Shown here piece after piece: positions 17,676-27,914 of a DNA stretch of 64,000 bases. Under the pieces are notes generated by a model. That model ran no database searches and was not told where the DNA came from. It worked only from the letters and a program-made list of their open reading frames with translations. A program made the translations under genes and the position numbers. The DNA comes from Pontibacter anaerobius (lineage in GTDB: Bacteria; Bacteroidota; Bacteroidia; Cytophagales; Hymenobacteraceae): contig NZ_JAPFQO010000001.1 of NCBI RefSeq assembly GCF_026241195.1, forward strand, positions 248,001 through 312,000, read 5' to 3'. Numbering within the stretch: position 1 is the first letter of the stretch; each line of letters begins with the position of its first letter.

Positions 17676-19811
17676 TCATATGTTAGGTTGGGTAGGCCTG
17701 AACTTTATCACCAGCAGCGTTTGGTCGTCGTAGAGGTTGCCCGGCCCGGTAAAATCGTTCAGGTCATTTATGATAGCGTACTTAATGTCATCAGCTTCCA
17801 GGTGATAGGTTTGCTCCAGCATGTACAGCAGCCTGTCTTCGCCGTATTCTTCGTTCTTAGGGCTGCGCGCCTCCACAATACCGTCGGTGTAGATCACCAT
17901 CACGTCACCAGGGTTGTAGTCGTAGTACATCTCCCGGATGTGGCCGGCGTAGTTCTTGTCGTCCCGGATAATGCCCAGCCCCAGGCCGTCTGTCTGGAAG
18001 TAGAACACGTTATCCATCATGGAGTTATAGTATAACGTATGGCAATGCCCGGCCCGGGCGAACATAAAGCCCTTCATACGGTAATCGATTATATATAGCG
18101 CAGAAGTTATGAAAGAGGTTCGCTCCAGGCAGCGGCTCAGTGCGCTGTTGGCCTGTTTCATGAACTCGCTCGGGGCCATGTCCTGTTGCATCAGCCCATG
18201 GAAAATACCTTTCATCTGGGCCATATGGAACGCCGCCGAAATACCCTTGCCCGACACATCGCCTATAATAATGGCAATCCGCGACTCGCTTAGCTGCAGG
18301 AAGTCGTAAAAATCGCCTCCCACCTCCTTGGCCGCCACCGAGTGCGTGCTGATCTCAAACCAGCTATCGGTCGGGAATGTTTTTGGGATCAGGCTTTCCT
18401 GTACCTGTGTGGCGATCTTCAGTTCCTCCTTGTAGCGCTCGTTTTGTAGCGACTCATTGACCAGGCGCAGGTTCTCGATGGTGAGCGTGGTCTGGCTGGT
18501 AAAGGTACGCAGTACGTTCACTGTCTCCTGGTCAAACCCACCCTCCACATCCTTCAGCAAGTATAAAACGCCGGACAAGTGCTTTGTGGACTTGATCGGA
18601 AGTATGGCCATCGATTTCCAGGCCAACCCCAGGCCACGGAAGCCAGGGTTACGGCCCAGGTTGTTGTTGATGTAATCCATATTATGGATGTTGTACGCCT
18701 GAAGCAGGTGCCTTATACTTTTGATCTGGGGCTCTTTGATGTTGAGCAGGTGAGTTACCTGTGGCTCACTGTTGCGGACCACCTCAAACCAGGCTGCGCT
18801 GGCATCCGAGGCCTTGATCGTGCTCTCTACCAGCATGTCGTATACTTGCGCCTCGCTTTGCCCTTGCTGTATAGAGAGGCTCAGGCGCTGGAAGTTGAGC
18901 AGGTCCTCGCTCTTTTGCTCAAATACGCTGGAGGTAGGCAGGCTGAACAGGGACACTAGGAAAGCAGCTAATGTGTACGTGCCCACAAACAGCATGGCCA
19001 GCAGCAGGAAACCTACATCCGTGTAATCGACCACCAGTTCCGGGCTGTTGGCCATGGCCCGGAAAAAGCGGACAAAGATGTAGCAGCTTAGGAGGATGGC
19101 CCCCAGCAGTACCAGAGAGCGGCTCTTATTGTTAAAGGTGAGGTAGGCCACCCACTTCATGTTGGTGCACAGGAAAAGTATATAGAAGCCTATCAGGGCC
19201 AGCAGCGGCAGAAAAACGTAGCTGGTATAGTTAAAGTTGAAGATGGTGAGCAGCAGCGTGGCGGCCAGCAGTAACTCAAACCAATCCCAGGCAATCTGAA
19301 GAAACTTGTTCTTGTGGTAGAGCAGCAGTTGGCGCCAGATGTAAAAGGCCTTGCCCAGGAAGAGCACCATCAGCCCGAAGTTTACCTGGTACACCAGGTG
19401 CAGCAACAGCGAGGACTCCTCTTCGGCGTAGTTCGTGTACACCCTGTAAACAAGGTATAGCGCCACGCTCAGGTAAGCCGCCACCCCTGCCCGCGAGAAC
19501 AGGTTCCAGAGATAGCCAATAAAGTCCATCCCCTTGAGCATCTCGGTGTGCAGCCGCTGAAACAGGAACACCGATACGATGAAGACAACAATGAGCAGGT
19601 TGTTTAGAAAAGGGAACGCAAAAGAGGGCACACTGGCCCCTGTTACTGTGCTTTCGGCAGTAAGCAGCACATAAACCAGCAATAAGAGCCAGCTTACGAT
19701 AGCGGAGGTAGCCAGTAAGGTTTTTGCGTTGTTTTTGTATAGCATAAAACGGAAATCCGTTTTTGTGTTAGCCGCGCCTGAATTACGATGCTCCCTGGCC
19801 TGTTTTAACAT
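17676..19811 (-). CDS. Membrane SpoIIE/RsbU-type PP2C phosphatase with GAF-like domain
   Basis: 711 residues from the ATG at 19811; the frame can open at TTG 19844 or at ATG 19745. Seven or eight transmembrane helices occupy about residues 30-320. A GAF-like domain follows (from LLNFQRLSLSIQQG to FTSQTTLTIENLRLVNESLQ), and then a PP2C-SIG domain: TQVQESLIPKTFP, VGGDFYDF (metal-binding Asp), IAIIIGDVSGKGISAAFHMA and VMVIYTDGIVEARS. It should dephosphorylate the STAS protein encoded next, with input from the membrane or GAF part. It is the first gene of the three-gene partner-switch operon. The sensed ligand is unknown. Confidence 0.94.
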   Translation of the reverse strand: MLKQAREHRNSGAANTKTDFRFMLYKNNAKTLLATSAIVSWLLLLVYVLLTAESTVTGASVPSFAFPFLNNLLIVVFIVSVFLFQRLHTEMLKGMDFIGYLWNLFSRAGVAAYLSVALYLVYRVYTNYAEEESSLLLHLVYQVNFGLMVLFLGKAFYIWRQLLLYHKNKFLQIAWDWFELLLAATLLLTIFNFNYTSYVFLPLLALIGFYILFLCTNMKWVAYLTFNNKSRSLVLLGAILLSCYIFVRFFRAMANSPELVVDYTDVGFLLLAMLFVGTYTLAAFLVSLFSLPTSSVFEQKSEDLLNFQRLSLSIQQGQSEAQVYDMLVESTIKASDASAAWFEVVRNSEPQVTHLLNIKEPQIKSIRHLLQAYNIHNMDYINNNLGRNPGFRGLGLAWKSMAILPIKSTKHLSGVLYLLKDVEGGFDQETVNVLRTFTSQTTLTIENLRLVNESLQNERYKEELKIATQVQESLIPKTFPTDSWFEISTHSVAAKEVGGDFYDFLQLSESRIAIIIGDVSGKGISAAFHMAQMKGIFHGLMQQDMAPSEFMKQANSALSRCLERTSFITSALYIIDYRMKGFMFARAGHCHTLYYNSMMDNVFYFQTDGLGLGIIRDDKNYAGHIREMYYDYNPGDVMVIYTDGIVEARSPKNEEYGEDRLLYMLEQTYHLEADDIKYAIINDLNDFTGPGNLYDDQTLLVIKFRPTQPNI

Positions 19812-19971
19812 GAAAGGTAAGAAAAAAATCTGCTTTTTGGCCAAGGTGTCTTATCCTGTATAAGAAAATCACCTTGCATAACGTAAATCAGGGGGCGTAG
19901 GTTAATATTAATAAAATTAAATGTTTTAACCGCGCACCCACACTAGCTTGGTTTTGCGCCACCTGCATAAA

Positions 19972-20006
19972 AAAAGCAGCCAGTGGCTGTGCCGCGGGCT
20001 GCTTTT
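19972..20006. terminator. Terminator downstream of guaB
   Basis: AAAAGCAGCC (19972-19981) pairs with GGCTGCTTTT (19997-20006) around a 15-base loop, with a T run on the minus strand. It is 48 bases past the guaB stop. Confidence 0.82.
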
Positions 20007-20053
20007 CACTGAGACGCTCACCTTAAGGTTAGGTCTGGAGCGTGTTTTATACG

Positions 20054-21667
<1,614 letters not shown>

Positions 21668-21697
21668 TTAGACCGCTCGCGGGAGGGGTAGTCTATT

Positions 21698-21785
21698 TTC
21701 TCTCATGCGGCTCAACCTGTTTTAGAATGACTTTTTACTGAGAACCGTGGTGAAAACAGGTTGAGTGTAAGCTGGACTGAGAGAA
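21698..21785. repeat. Nested inverted repeat upstream of guaB
   Basis: The inner arms CTCAACCTGTTTT (21711-21723) and AAAACAGGTTGAG (21753-21765) match perfectly. The outer arms TTCTCTCA (21698-21705) and TGAGAGAA (21778-21785) also match. There is no T run, so it is not an ordinary terminator. The rest of the 321-base spacer shows nothing else. Confidence 0.6.
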
Positions 21786-21844
21786 GTGGCGCAAGGCAGC
21801 ATCCAGGCAAGTATCAAGTATAACGTATGGCCTGAAAATATAAA

Positions 21845-22162
21845 TTAATAAACGGCCATACTTGGGTCTACCTGCGTTGCCCACGCATGGATGCCGCCTT
21901 TCAGGTTTAGCAGGTTATCGAAACCGAGGCGCTGCGTGAGGTAGTTAATGGCCTGTGCGCTGCGGAAGCCGTGGTGGCAGATAACCACCACCGGTATATC
22001 GCGGCGGATGCGGGCCGACTGCCTGGAAAGCTCGCCAAGCGGTATCAGTTCGCCTCCGAGGTTGCAGATCTCAAACTCCTCCGGCTCGCGCACATCCAGC
22101 AGTTGTATGTTGCTGCTGTGGGCCAGCCTGTCTTTCAGTTCCTGTGCGGTAATCTCATCCAT
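21845..22162 (-). CDS. Rhodanese-domain protein
   Basis: 105 residues from the ATG at 22162 (MDEITAQELKDRL). A longer frame to 22543 runs antisense into pnuC and is rejected. It is a single rhodanese domain: LLDVREPEEFEICNLGGELIPLGEL, then the active loop ICHHGFRS with the persulfide-carrying Cys62. The six-residue loop is the sulfurtransferase size, not the longer phosphatase one. The end NLKGGIHAWATQVDPS is typical. It probably moves sulfane sulfur in the cytoplasm. It is divergent from pnuC across about 120 bases. Confidence 0.9.
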   Translation of the reverse strand: MDEITAQELKDRLAHSSNIQLLDVREPEEFEICNLGGELIPLGELSRQSARIRRDIPVVVICHHGFRSAQAINYLTQRLGFDNLLNLKGGIHAWATQVDPSMAVY

Positions 22163-22282
22163 AGTTCCTGTTCGGTAAATCGGGTATAGTTTTAGCGGTA
22201 CAAACAGCGGGAGGTTGCACCGAGCCTCAAAATTAAACAAGCTTTTGTTTACAAGAGTAGCTTTGCGGTGTAAATTGCGGCA

Positions 22283-22900
22283 ATGGAAATTTGGCAAAGT
22301 ATAGTGGAAGGCCTGAAGGCCATGAGCCTGGTAGAGCTTACGGGGGTGGTGTTTGGCATCCTGGGGGTGTGGCTGGCAGCAAAGCCCAGCGTCTGGACCT
22401 GGCCGGCTAGCCTGGTGAGTGTAGGCATGTATGTGCTGGTGTTTTACGATGCCCGCCTCTACGCCGACATGGGCCTGAACGTATTTTACGTTATTACCAG
22501 CCTCTACGGCTGGTATGTGTGGCTGTATGGAGGCAAGCACCACACAGAGCGCAAGGTGGGGCGTACCACGGCCAAAGAGCTTTCGGTATTGTTAGTGCTG
22601 GGCGCACTTTTTACCCTGGGCCTGGGGTATTTCCTGGATAACTACACCGATGCCGACCTCTCTTACACCGATTCGGCCACCACAGCCGTGAGTCTGATCG
22701 GCTACTGGATGATGGCCAAAAAGCAGCTGGAAAACTGGATCGTGTGGCTGGTGGTGGATGTGGTTTATGTAGGCGTTTATACGTATAAGGAGTTGTACCT
22801 CACCAGCTTCCTGTATATTGTTTTTCTGGCACTGTGTGTGCAGGGATATCGTAACTGGAAGAAGGAAATTGCGCAGCAACAGCAAAAGGTTGTAGCATAG
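22283..22900 (+). CDS. pnuC: PnuC-family vitamin transporter (nicotinamide riboside or thiamine)
   Basis: 205 residues, seven or so transmembrane helices, the PnuC length. The family core ADMGLNVFYVITSLYGWYVWLYGG lies near residues 70-93, and a final ENWIVWLVVDVVYVGVYTYK is conserved. PnuC proteins are facilitators that trap their substrate by phosphorylation. A NadR-like kinase follows at 23303 on the same strand, which fits nicotinamide riboside salvage. However, a TPP-riboswitch TonB receptor lies 2.5 kb downstream, and in Bacteroidota a PnuC branch (PnuT) moves thiamine, so the substrate is open. A possible -7 box TAGCTTTG is about 30 bases upstream of the ATG. Confidence 0.9.
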   Translation: MEIWQSIVEGLKAMSLVELTGVVFGILGVWLAAKPSVWTWPASLVSVGMYVLVFYDARLYADMGLNVFYVITSLYGWYVWLYGGKHHTERKVGRTTAKELSVLLVLGALFTLGLGYFLDNYTDADLSYTDSATTAVSLIGYWMMAKKQLENWIVWLVVDVVYVGVYTYKELYLTSFLYIVFLALCVQGYRNWKKEIAQQQQKVVA

Positions 22901-23021
22901 TTATACTTTATCTTTTAGTTGTTTAATTCTGTTATCGGCAGTAAAGCGTAAAAGGACTAATTACCCTTTGCTGCGACCCCTATACGGGCGTAGTTTGTTA
23001 AACCACTAACGCTGCAGCACC

Positions 23022-23198
23022 ATGAAACAACGTAAACTGGAATTACCCGATGAACTGAAATTTGAGAATCGGATGAAGTGGGGTTACGAGTCTCCGGATG
23101 AGCGACCTAAGTTTGTTTTTCTGAGACAATGTGGAGATATAAAACCCAAGGTGGTGGAAGTCTATAACTTCTACGACTACAGTTTCTCTGATAATTAA
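23022..23198 (+). CDS. Small hypothetical protein, 58 residues
   Basis: An ATG-initiated frame of 58 residues (MKQRKLELPDELKFENRMKW to VYNFYDYSFSDN) between pnuC and the kinase gene. It is hydrophilic, charged and without signal peptide, and ends just before a strong terminator at 23224. The terminator and a clean reading frame argue that it is expressed. I do not recognise a family. It could be a small regulator or an unimportant accessory gene. Confidence 0.55.
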   Translation: MKQRKLELPDELKFENRMKWGYESPDERPKFVFLRQCGDIKPKVVEVYNFYDYSFSDN

Positions 23199-23223
23199 AA
23201 CATCTGCATATAAGATGTTTTAA

Positions 23224-23262
23224 AGCGGGAGGCAGCCATTACGGTTGCCTCCCGCTGTTTTT
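23224..23262 (+). terminator. Rho-independent terminator after the 58-residue gene
   Basis: AGCGGGAGGCA (23224-23234) and TGCCTCCCGCT (23246-23256) form an 11-bp perfect stem, followed by GTTTTTA. It isolates the kinase gene from pnuC. Confidence 0.9.
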
Positions 23263-23302
23263 ATGTACTCTCCACTTCATTATTTTTCCCGACCTTTGCC
23301 TT

Positions 23303-23827
23303 ATGATCAAGATCGCCATAACCGGGCCGGAGTCTACGGGCAAGTCTACGCTGGCGGAGCAACTGGCGGCGCAGTACGGTACCGTGTGGGTGCCGGAGTA
23401 CGCCCGCAGCTACGTGGGCAACCTGGGCAGGCCTTATACTTTAGCGGATATAGAAAATATAGCCCGCGGCCAAATGGCATTGGAGCGGGAGCTGCAGCAG
23501 CAGGCCAACGCCATCCTTTTCGCGGATACTGACATGCTGGTGCTCAAGATATGGAGCGAGCACGCCTTCGGCCACACCCCTTCCTGGATACTGGAGCAAC
23601 TACAGCAACAAGACTATAACCTTTGCCTGCTGATGGGCGTTGATTTGCCGTGGGAGCCTGATCCGCAGCGCGAGCACCCGCACCTGCGCCAGTACTTTTA
23701 CGACTGGTACAAACGGGAGTTGGAGGCGCTGCAGGTGCCTTTTGTGGAGATAAGCGGGCAACAGCAGGAGCGGCTGCAGCTGGCTACGCGGCACGTAAAG
23801 GAGCTCCTGCAGAAACATCAACCTTAA
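23303..23827 (+). CDS. NadR/Ttd14-like P-loop kinase (probable nicotinamide riboside kinase)
   Basis: 174 residues. The Walker A GPESTGKSTLAEQLA is at about residues 8-22 and the conserved WVPEYARSYVG follows, both typical of the C-terminal kinase domain of NadR. ILFADTDMLVLKIWSEHAFG includes the Asp-rich strand used in phosphoryl transfer, and LMGVDLPWEPDPQREHPHLR is the LID-like segment. There is no NMN adenylyltransferase or HTH domain, so it is a stand-alone kinase. It should phosphorylate a nucleoside imported by PnuC, or thiamine if that PnuC is a thiamine transporter. It is separated from pnuC by a terminator and has its own start. Confidence 0.85.
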   Translation: MIKIAITGPESTGKSTLAEQLAAQYGTVWVPEYARSYVGNLGRPYTLADIENIARGQMALERELQQQANAILFADTDMLVLKIWSEHAFGHTPSWILEQLQQQDYNLCLLMGVDLPWEPDPQREHPHLRQYFYDWYKRELEALQVPFVEISGQQQERLQLATRHVKELLQKHQP

Positions 23828-23837
23828 ACAACCGAAC

Positions 23838-24713
23838 ATGCTATACTTCCTCGAGAACGATAACTACAAAGTGGGCATCGATACGCTGGGTGCCGAGCTG
23901 CACCACTTCATTAAGAAAGATGAGAACCTGGAGTTTATCTGGCAGGCCGACCCGCAGGTATGGGCAAGCCACGCGCCCAACCTGTTCCCAATAGTGGGGG
24001 AGCTGCCGGGGCAGCAGTATACTTTTGAAGGGCAGAAGTATGACATGAAGCGCCATGGCTTTGCTCGCCGCAAGAAGTTTGAGCTGGTAGAGGAGCACCA
24101 CGATAAGCTGGTTTTCCAGCTGACCGAGGATGAGGAGACGCTGCAGCAGTACCCGTTCGAGTTCCGGTTGCTGGTAGCCTATACCTTGGAATGGAACAAG
24201 CTGTCGGTTACCTACCATGTGGCCAACACCAGTAAGCAGAATTTATACTTTTCTGTTGGTGCCCACCCTGGTTTTAACGTGCCTTTTTACCCTAACGAGG
24301 AGTATGAGGATTACTTCATCGAGTTTGAGAAAGAAGAGACGCTGCACCGCCACCTGCTGAGCGAGGATGGCCTGCAGAACGGCAACACAGAATCGGTGAT
24401 GGAGCACGAAGGTAAACTAGCCCTGAACCGCAAGTATTTTTATAAAGATGCACTGGTTTTTAAGGATGTGCGGTCGGAGAAGGTAACATTGGGCAGCCCC
24501 AGGAACGCGCGCCGCATAGAGGTGGAGTTTGATGGATTTCCGTACCTGGGCATTTGGGGCAAACCGGAGCATCCGCGCTACGTGTGCATAGAGCCCTGGT
24601 GCGGCATAGCCGGCAGGGTAGGCGAGAGCGGCGACATCACGGAGAAAGAAGGCATCAACCAGCTGGCCCCGGAGCAGACGTTTGCCCGCACCTATACTAT
24701 CACGATACTGTAA
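23838..24713 (+). CDS. Aldose 1-epimerase family protein (LacX-like)
   Basis: 291 residues of beta-sandwich galactose-mutarotase fold. FPIVGELPGQQYTF and MKRHGFARRKKFEL near residues 52-80 and SVGAHPGFNVPF near 138-150 (active-site His) are typical of the LacX-like subgroup; CIEPWCGIAG near 255 contains the likely catalytic Glu. By family it interconverts alpha and beta anomers of an aldose or sugar phosphate. It begins 10 bases after the kinase stop, so the two are co-transcribed, but no biochemical link is apparent. ATG start with no strong Shine-Dalgarno. Confidence 0.88.
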   Translation: MLYFLENDNYKVGIDTLGAELHHFIKKDENLEFIWQADPQVWASHAPNLFPIVGELPGQQYTFEGQKYDMKRHGFARRKKFELVEEHHDKLVFQLTEDEETLQQYPFEFRLLVAYTLEWNKLSVTYHVANTSKQNLYFSVGAHPGFNVPFYPNEEYEDYFIEFEKEETLHRHLLSEDGLQNGNTESVMEHEGKLALNRKYFYKDALVFKDVRSEKVTLGSPRNARRIEVEFDGFPYLGIWGKPEHPRYVCIEPWCGIAGRVGESGDITEKEGINQLAPEQTFARTYTITIL

Positions 24714-24748
24714 GTGTCGTTGCTCGTTGGTTGATAATCTCTAACGTC

Positions 24749-24788
24749 AAAAAGCCCCGCTACACTCTAAAGTATGGCGGGGCTTTTT
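24749..24788. terminator. Bidirectional terminator after the epimerase gene
   Basis: AAAAAGCCCCGC (24749-24760) and GCGGGGCTTTTT (24777-24788) make a 12-bp stem; an AAGTATG word lies in the loop. Confidence 0.9.
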
Positions 24789-24811
24789 GTTTGCAGCGGG
24801 TATCGTAGTAC

Positions 24812-25060
24812 TCAGTGCAAGGAGGGCTCCGGAAACTTCGGAACCTTAATTTTTCTGAAGTCATACTTCGGTTCAAAATCATTTACAGGCAGCGAAATGC
24901 CTGGCGGAAGGTCCAGGTCTGGCAGGTCATCCCCTAATGGCTCGCCTCCATCGTCGTCGTTGTCGGTAGATGGCGGGCGGTTAAATCTGGTGCGTGGGGC
25001 AAAGGCATAGTATGCCAGTATGGTTAACAGTGCTACTGTGTATAAAATGCTGATCATCAT
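24812..25060 (-). CDS. Small membrane-anchored acidic protein
   Basis: 82 residues. One N-terminal transmembrane helix (ISILYTVALLTILAYYAFA) is followed by a basic turn (PRTRFNRPP) and an acidic, proline-rich cytoplasmic or periplasmic tail with NDDDGGEPLGDDLPDLDLP. Small proteins of this build occur in Cytophagales genomes; no role is known to me. It converges on the epimerase gene and shares its terminator. Either of two adjacent ATGs may be the start. Confidence 0.6.
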   Translation of the reverse strand: MMISILYTVALLTILAYYAFAPRTRFNRPPSTDNDDDGGEPLGDDLPDLDLPPGISLPVNDFEPKYDFRKIKVPKFPEPSLH

Positions 25061-25259
25061 CGCGGTTCTCTTTTATTTTTCAACTTCTGCTGATCTCTCT
25101 GCACGGCAAAAAATGTTTCCTAACAAGGAGTGAAAATTATAGTGCCTTCTATTGCATTACAACGTACTTTTGGGGTAAGTGGTTATCCGTCAGAGCCAAA
25201 ATTTAGCAGGAGCTGCAAACCTTGTGTTATGGCTTGCCCAAGTATAAATTAACACTGTT

Positions 25260-25291
25260 TTTGGTTTAGAAGAGAAAGCGATATACCTTTG
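25260..25291 (+). promoter_or_regulatory. Bacteroidota-type promoter of the TPP riboswitch/TonB receptor unit
   Basis: TTTG (25260-25263) and TACCTTTG (25284-25291) fit the -33 TTTG and -7 TAnnTTTG boxes, 20 bases apart. Transcription would begin near 25297, exactly at the edge of the riboswitch. Confidence 0.75.
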
Positions 25292-25294
25292 CCA

Positions 25295-25377
25295 GTACTC
25301 AGGGGTGCCCAAAGATTACGGGCTGAGATCATACCCATAGAACCTGATCCGGGTAATGCCGGCGAAGGGAGAGGTAC
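25295..25377 (+). ncRNA. TPP riboswitch (THI element)
   Basis: The closing stem GTACTC/GAGGTAC encloses GGGGTGCC, GGCTGAGATCATACCC, GAACCTGATCCGGGTAATGCC and GGCGAAGGGA, the invariant parts of the thiamine pyrophosphate aptamer in the right order. It sits 72 bases upstream of the TonB receptor ATG. TPP binding should switch the receptor off, either by termination or by hiding the start; I could not settle which. A G/C-rich stretch at 25392-25412 may be the expression platform. Confidence 0.96.
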
Positions 25378-25449
25378 GGGAAACAATTTTAGCGGGCTGC
25401 CGACCCCTGGCATGGCCGTATGTTTCACCATTTTCTTTTTCTATAACCA

Positions 25450-27882
25450 ATGAAAAGCTTTTTCACGGCACTGGCAGCCATCATACTGCCATTGCAACTG
25501 TTGGCGCAGCACACCCTGAGCGGGCGTGTGCGCAATGCCGACACAGGAGAGGCCCTGGCAGGTGCTACCGTAGTGCTGCAGGGCTCCAACACCGCTACCG
25601 CCACAGGCAGCGGCGGTACATTTTCTTTCCCCGATCTTCAGGCCGGGATTTATACTTTAAAAGTGACTTTCCTGGGCTTTGAGCAGCAGCAGGCAAGCGT
25701 AGACCTGCAGCAGGACGAGCAGGTGCAGATCGCGCTGAGGCCGCAGGCGTTGCAAACCGGCGAGGTGGTGGTGTCGGCCACGCGGGCCAGCGAGAAAACC
25801 GGTACCACCTTTACCAACGTTACCAAGCAGGAGATAGAAGATCGCAACTTTGGCCAGGACCTGCCTTACTTGCTGGAGCAGACGCCATCAGTGGTGGTGA
25901 ACTCCGATGCCGGCGCAGGCGTGGGCTACACGGGCATCCGCATCCGGGGCTCCGATATCACGCGCATCAACGTAACGGTAAACGGCATCCCGATAAACGA
26001 CTCGGAGAGCCACGGCACTTTCTTCGTGAATATGCCCGATCTGGCCTCTTCCATAGAGGATGTGCAGGTGCAGCGCGGGGTGGGCACCTCTACCAACGGA
26101 GCCGGAGCCTTCGGGGCAAGTCTGAATATCCGCACCATTGGCGTAAACCGCGAAGCCTACGCCGAGGCCGTGAATGCCTATGGCTCTTACAACACCTGGC
26201 GCCACTCGGTTTCTTTCGGTTCCGGCCTTATCAACGATAAGTTTACCGTAGATGGCCGCCTTTCCAAAATCTCTTCGGATGGCTACATCGACCGTGCCTT
26301 CTCCGACCTGAAATCATACTACCTGGCGGCGGGCTACCATGGCAAAACAGGTATGCTCAAGTTCGTGACTTTCTCGGGCAAGGAAAAAACCTACCAGGCC
26401 TGGAACGGCGTGCCGGAGGAGAAGCTGGAGACAGACCGCACTTTTAACTCCCTCACCTACGAGAACGAGACCGACAACTACCAGCAGGACCACTACCAGC
26501 TGCATTACTCCAAAGACCTGCTGCCGCGCCTGAACCTGGGCGGTGCCTTCCATTTTACCCGAGGCCGCGGCTACTACGAGCAGTACAAGTATAACCAGAA
26601 GCTGGCTAACTATAGCATTGCACCGGTTGTGCTGGGCGACACCACCATCAGCCGCTCCGACCTGATCCGCCAGAAGTGGCTCGATAACTATTTCTACGGT
26701 GCTACCTACGCCCTGAACTATACCGATGAGGCCGGTAAGCTGAACGCGACGCTTGGCGGCGCCTGGAACAAGTATGACGGCGACCATTACGGCGAGGTGA
26801 TCTGGGCCCGCTATGCCTCCGATAGCGAACTGGGCCAGCGCTACTACTTCAACAATGCCCTGAAGACGGACTTCAACATCTTTGGCAAAGTAAACTACCA
26901 GCTAACGGAGCGCCTGGGTGTGTTCGGTGATCTACAGTTTCGCACCATTGCCTATAGTATAGATGGCGTGGATGATGATAACCGTGATGTGACGCAGGAG
27001 GTAGATTTCAGCTTTGTAAACCCGAAGGCAGGTGTTACCTACGAGATTTCAGAAGGGCAGACTGCCTACGCCTCGTATGCCGTGGGCAACCGCGAGCCAA
27101 CCCGCTCTGACTTTACCGATAAGCCGCAGAACACACAGGCAGGCGCTGCCGATCCGGAGGCGGAAACGCTGTACAACCTGGAGGCAGGGTACCGCCTGCG
27201 CGGCGGCAGCCAAAGTATACTTGGGCAGGATACCCGCTATACTCTGGATGCCAACGTCTACTACATGGATTACGACAACCAACTGGTGCTTACCGGCCAA
27301 CTGAACGATGTGGGCTCGCCGCTGCGCACTAACATAAAGGACAGTTACCGCGCCGGGTTAGAACTGGCAGGAATGATCAATTTTAACGATGTGGTGGAGT
27401 TGAGCAGCACCGTTACCTTCAGCCGCAACAAGATCAAGAATTACACGGAGTACCTTTACGTGTATGATGCCGATTATAATGTAGAGGATGTGGTGGAGAC
27501 AAACTATAGCGAAACAGACATTTCCTTCTCGCCGGCCGTGGTGTCGGCGCACAAGCTGGAGGTGCAGCCGCTAAAGGGCTTCAGAGCCGCCATACTTTAC
27601 AAAACCGTAAGCGAGCAGTTCCTTGATAACACTGCCTCCGATGATCGCAAAATAGACGCGTACCAGGTAACTGACCTGCGCCTGCGCTATACTTTAAAGC
27701 CATCGTTTATGAAGGAGCTGGAGCTGGCGCTGCTGGTAAACAATCTCTTTAACCAAAAGTACGTGGCCAACGGCTATACCTGGAGCGAGCAGTACGTGGG
27801 CGACAACACCCGCTACGACTACAACTACTACTACCCGCAAGCCACCCGTAACTTCCTGGCCTCTGTGGGCCTCAGGTTTTAA
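25450..27882 (+). CDS. TonB-dependent receptor, probable thiamine uptake (OMR1-like)
   Basis: 810 residues. The signal peptide MKSFFTALAAIILPLQLLAQ is followed by a carboxypeptidase-regulatory-like domain (residues 22-105, HTLSGRVRNADTGEALAGAT), a plug domain (about 115-225, with GIRIRGSDITRINVTVNGIPINDSES) and a 22-strand barrel ending in the usual C-terminal Phe (FLASVGLRF). It imports a ligand through the outer membrane with TonB/ExbB/ExbD energy. The TPP riboswitch directly upstream is the basis for calling the ligand thiamine or a thiamine precursor. No TonB box could be defined with certainty. Confidence 0.93.
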   Translation: MKSFFTALAAIILPLQLLAQHTLSGRVRNADTGEALAGATVVLQGSNTATATGSGGTFSFPDLQAGIYTLKVTFLGFEQQQASVDLQQDEQVQIALRPQALQTGEVVVSATRASEKTGTTFTNVTKQEIEDRNFGQDLPYLLEQTPSVVVNSDAGAGVGYTGIRIRGSDITRINVTVNGIPINDSESHGTFFVNMPDLASSIEDVQVQRGVGTSTNGAGAFGASLNIRTIGVNREAYAEAVNAYGSYNTWRHSVSFGSGLINDKFTVDGRLSKISSDGYIDRAFSDLKSYYLAAGYHGKTGMLKFVTFSGKEKTYQAWNGVPEEKLETDRTFNSLTYENETDNYQQDHYQLHYSKDLLPRLNLGGAFHFTRGRGYYEQYKYNQKLANYSIAPVVLGDTTISRSDLIRQKWLDNYFYGATYALNYTDEAGKLNATLGGAWNKYDGDHYGEVIWARYASDSELGQRYYFNNALKTDFNIFGKVNYQLTERLGVFGDLQFRTIAYSIDGVDDDNRDVTQEVDFSFVNPKAGVTYEISEGQTAYASYAVGNREPTRSDFTDKPQNTQAGAADPEAETLYNLEAGYRLRGGSQSILGQDTRYTLDANVYYMDYDNQLVLTGQLNDVGSPLRTNIKDSYRAGLELAGMINFNDVVELSSTVTFSRNKIKNYTEYLYVYDADYNVEDVVETNYSETDISFSPAVVSAHKLEVQPLKGFRAAILYKTVSEQFLDNTASDDRKIDAYQVTDLRLRYTLKPSFMKELELALLVNNLFNQKYVANGYTWSEQYVGDNTRYDYNYYYPQATRNFLASVGLRF

Positions 27883-27914
27883 AGTATAAATTCCGTTCCG
27901 TACTTTTAAGAAGG

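Noticed and set aside
22162-22283. A TPP riboswitch upstream of pnuC
   Set aside because: None of the aptamer motifs are present in this spacer; the only match is at 25295-25377.
22163-22543. N-terminal extension of the rhodanese frame
   Set aside because: It overlaps pnuC in antisense; the family start is MDEITAQ at 22162.
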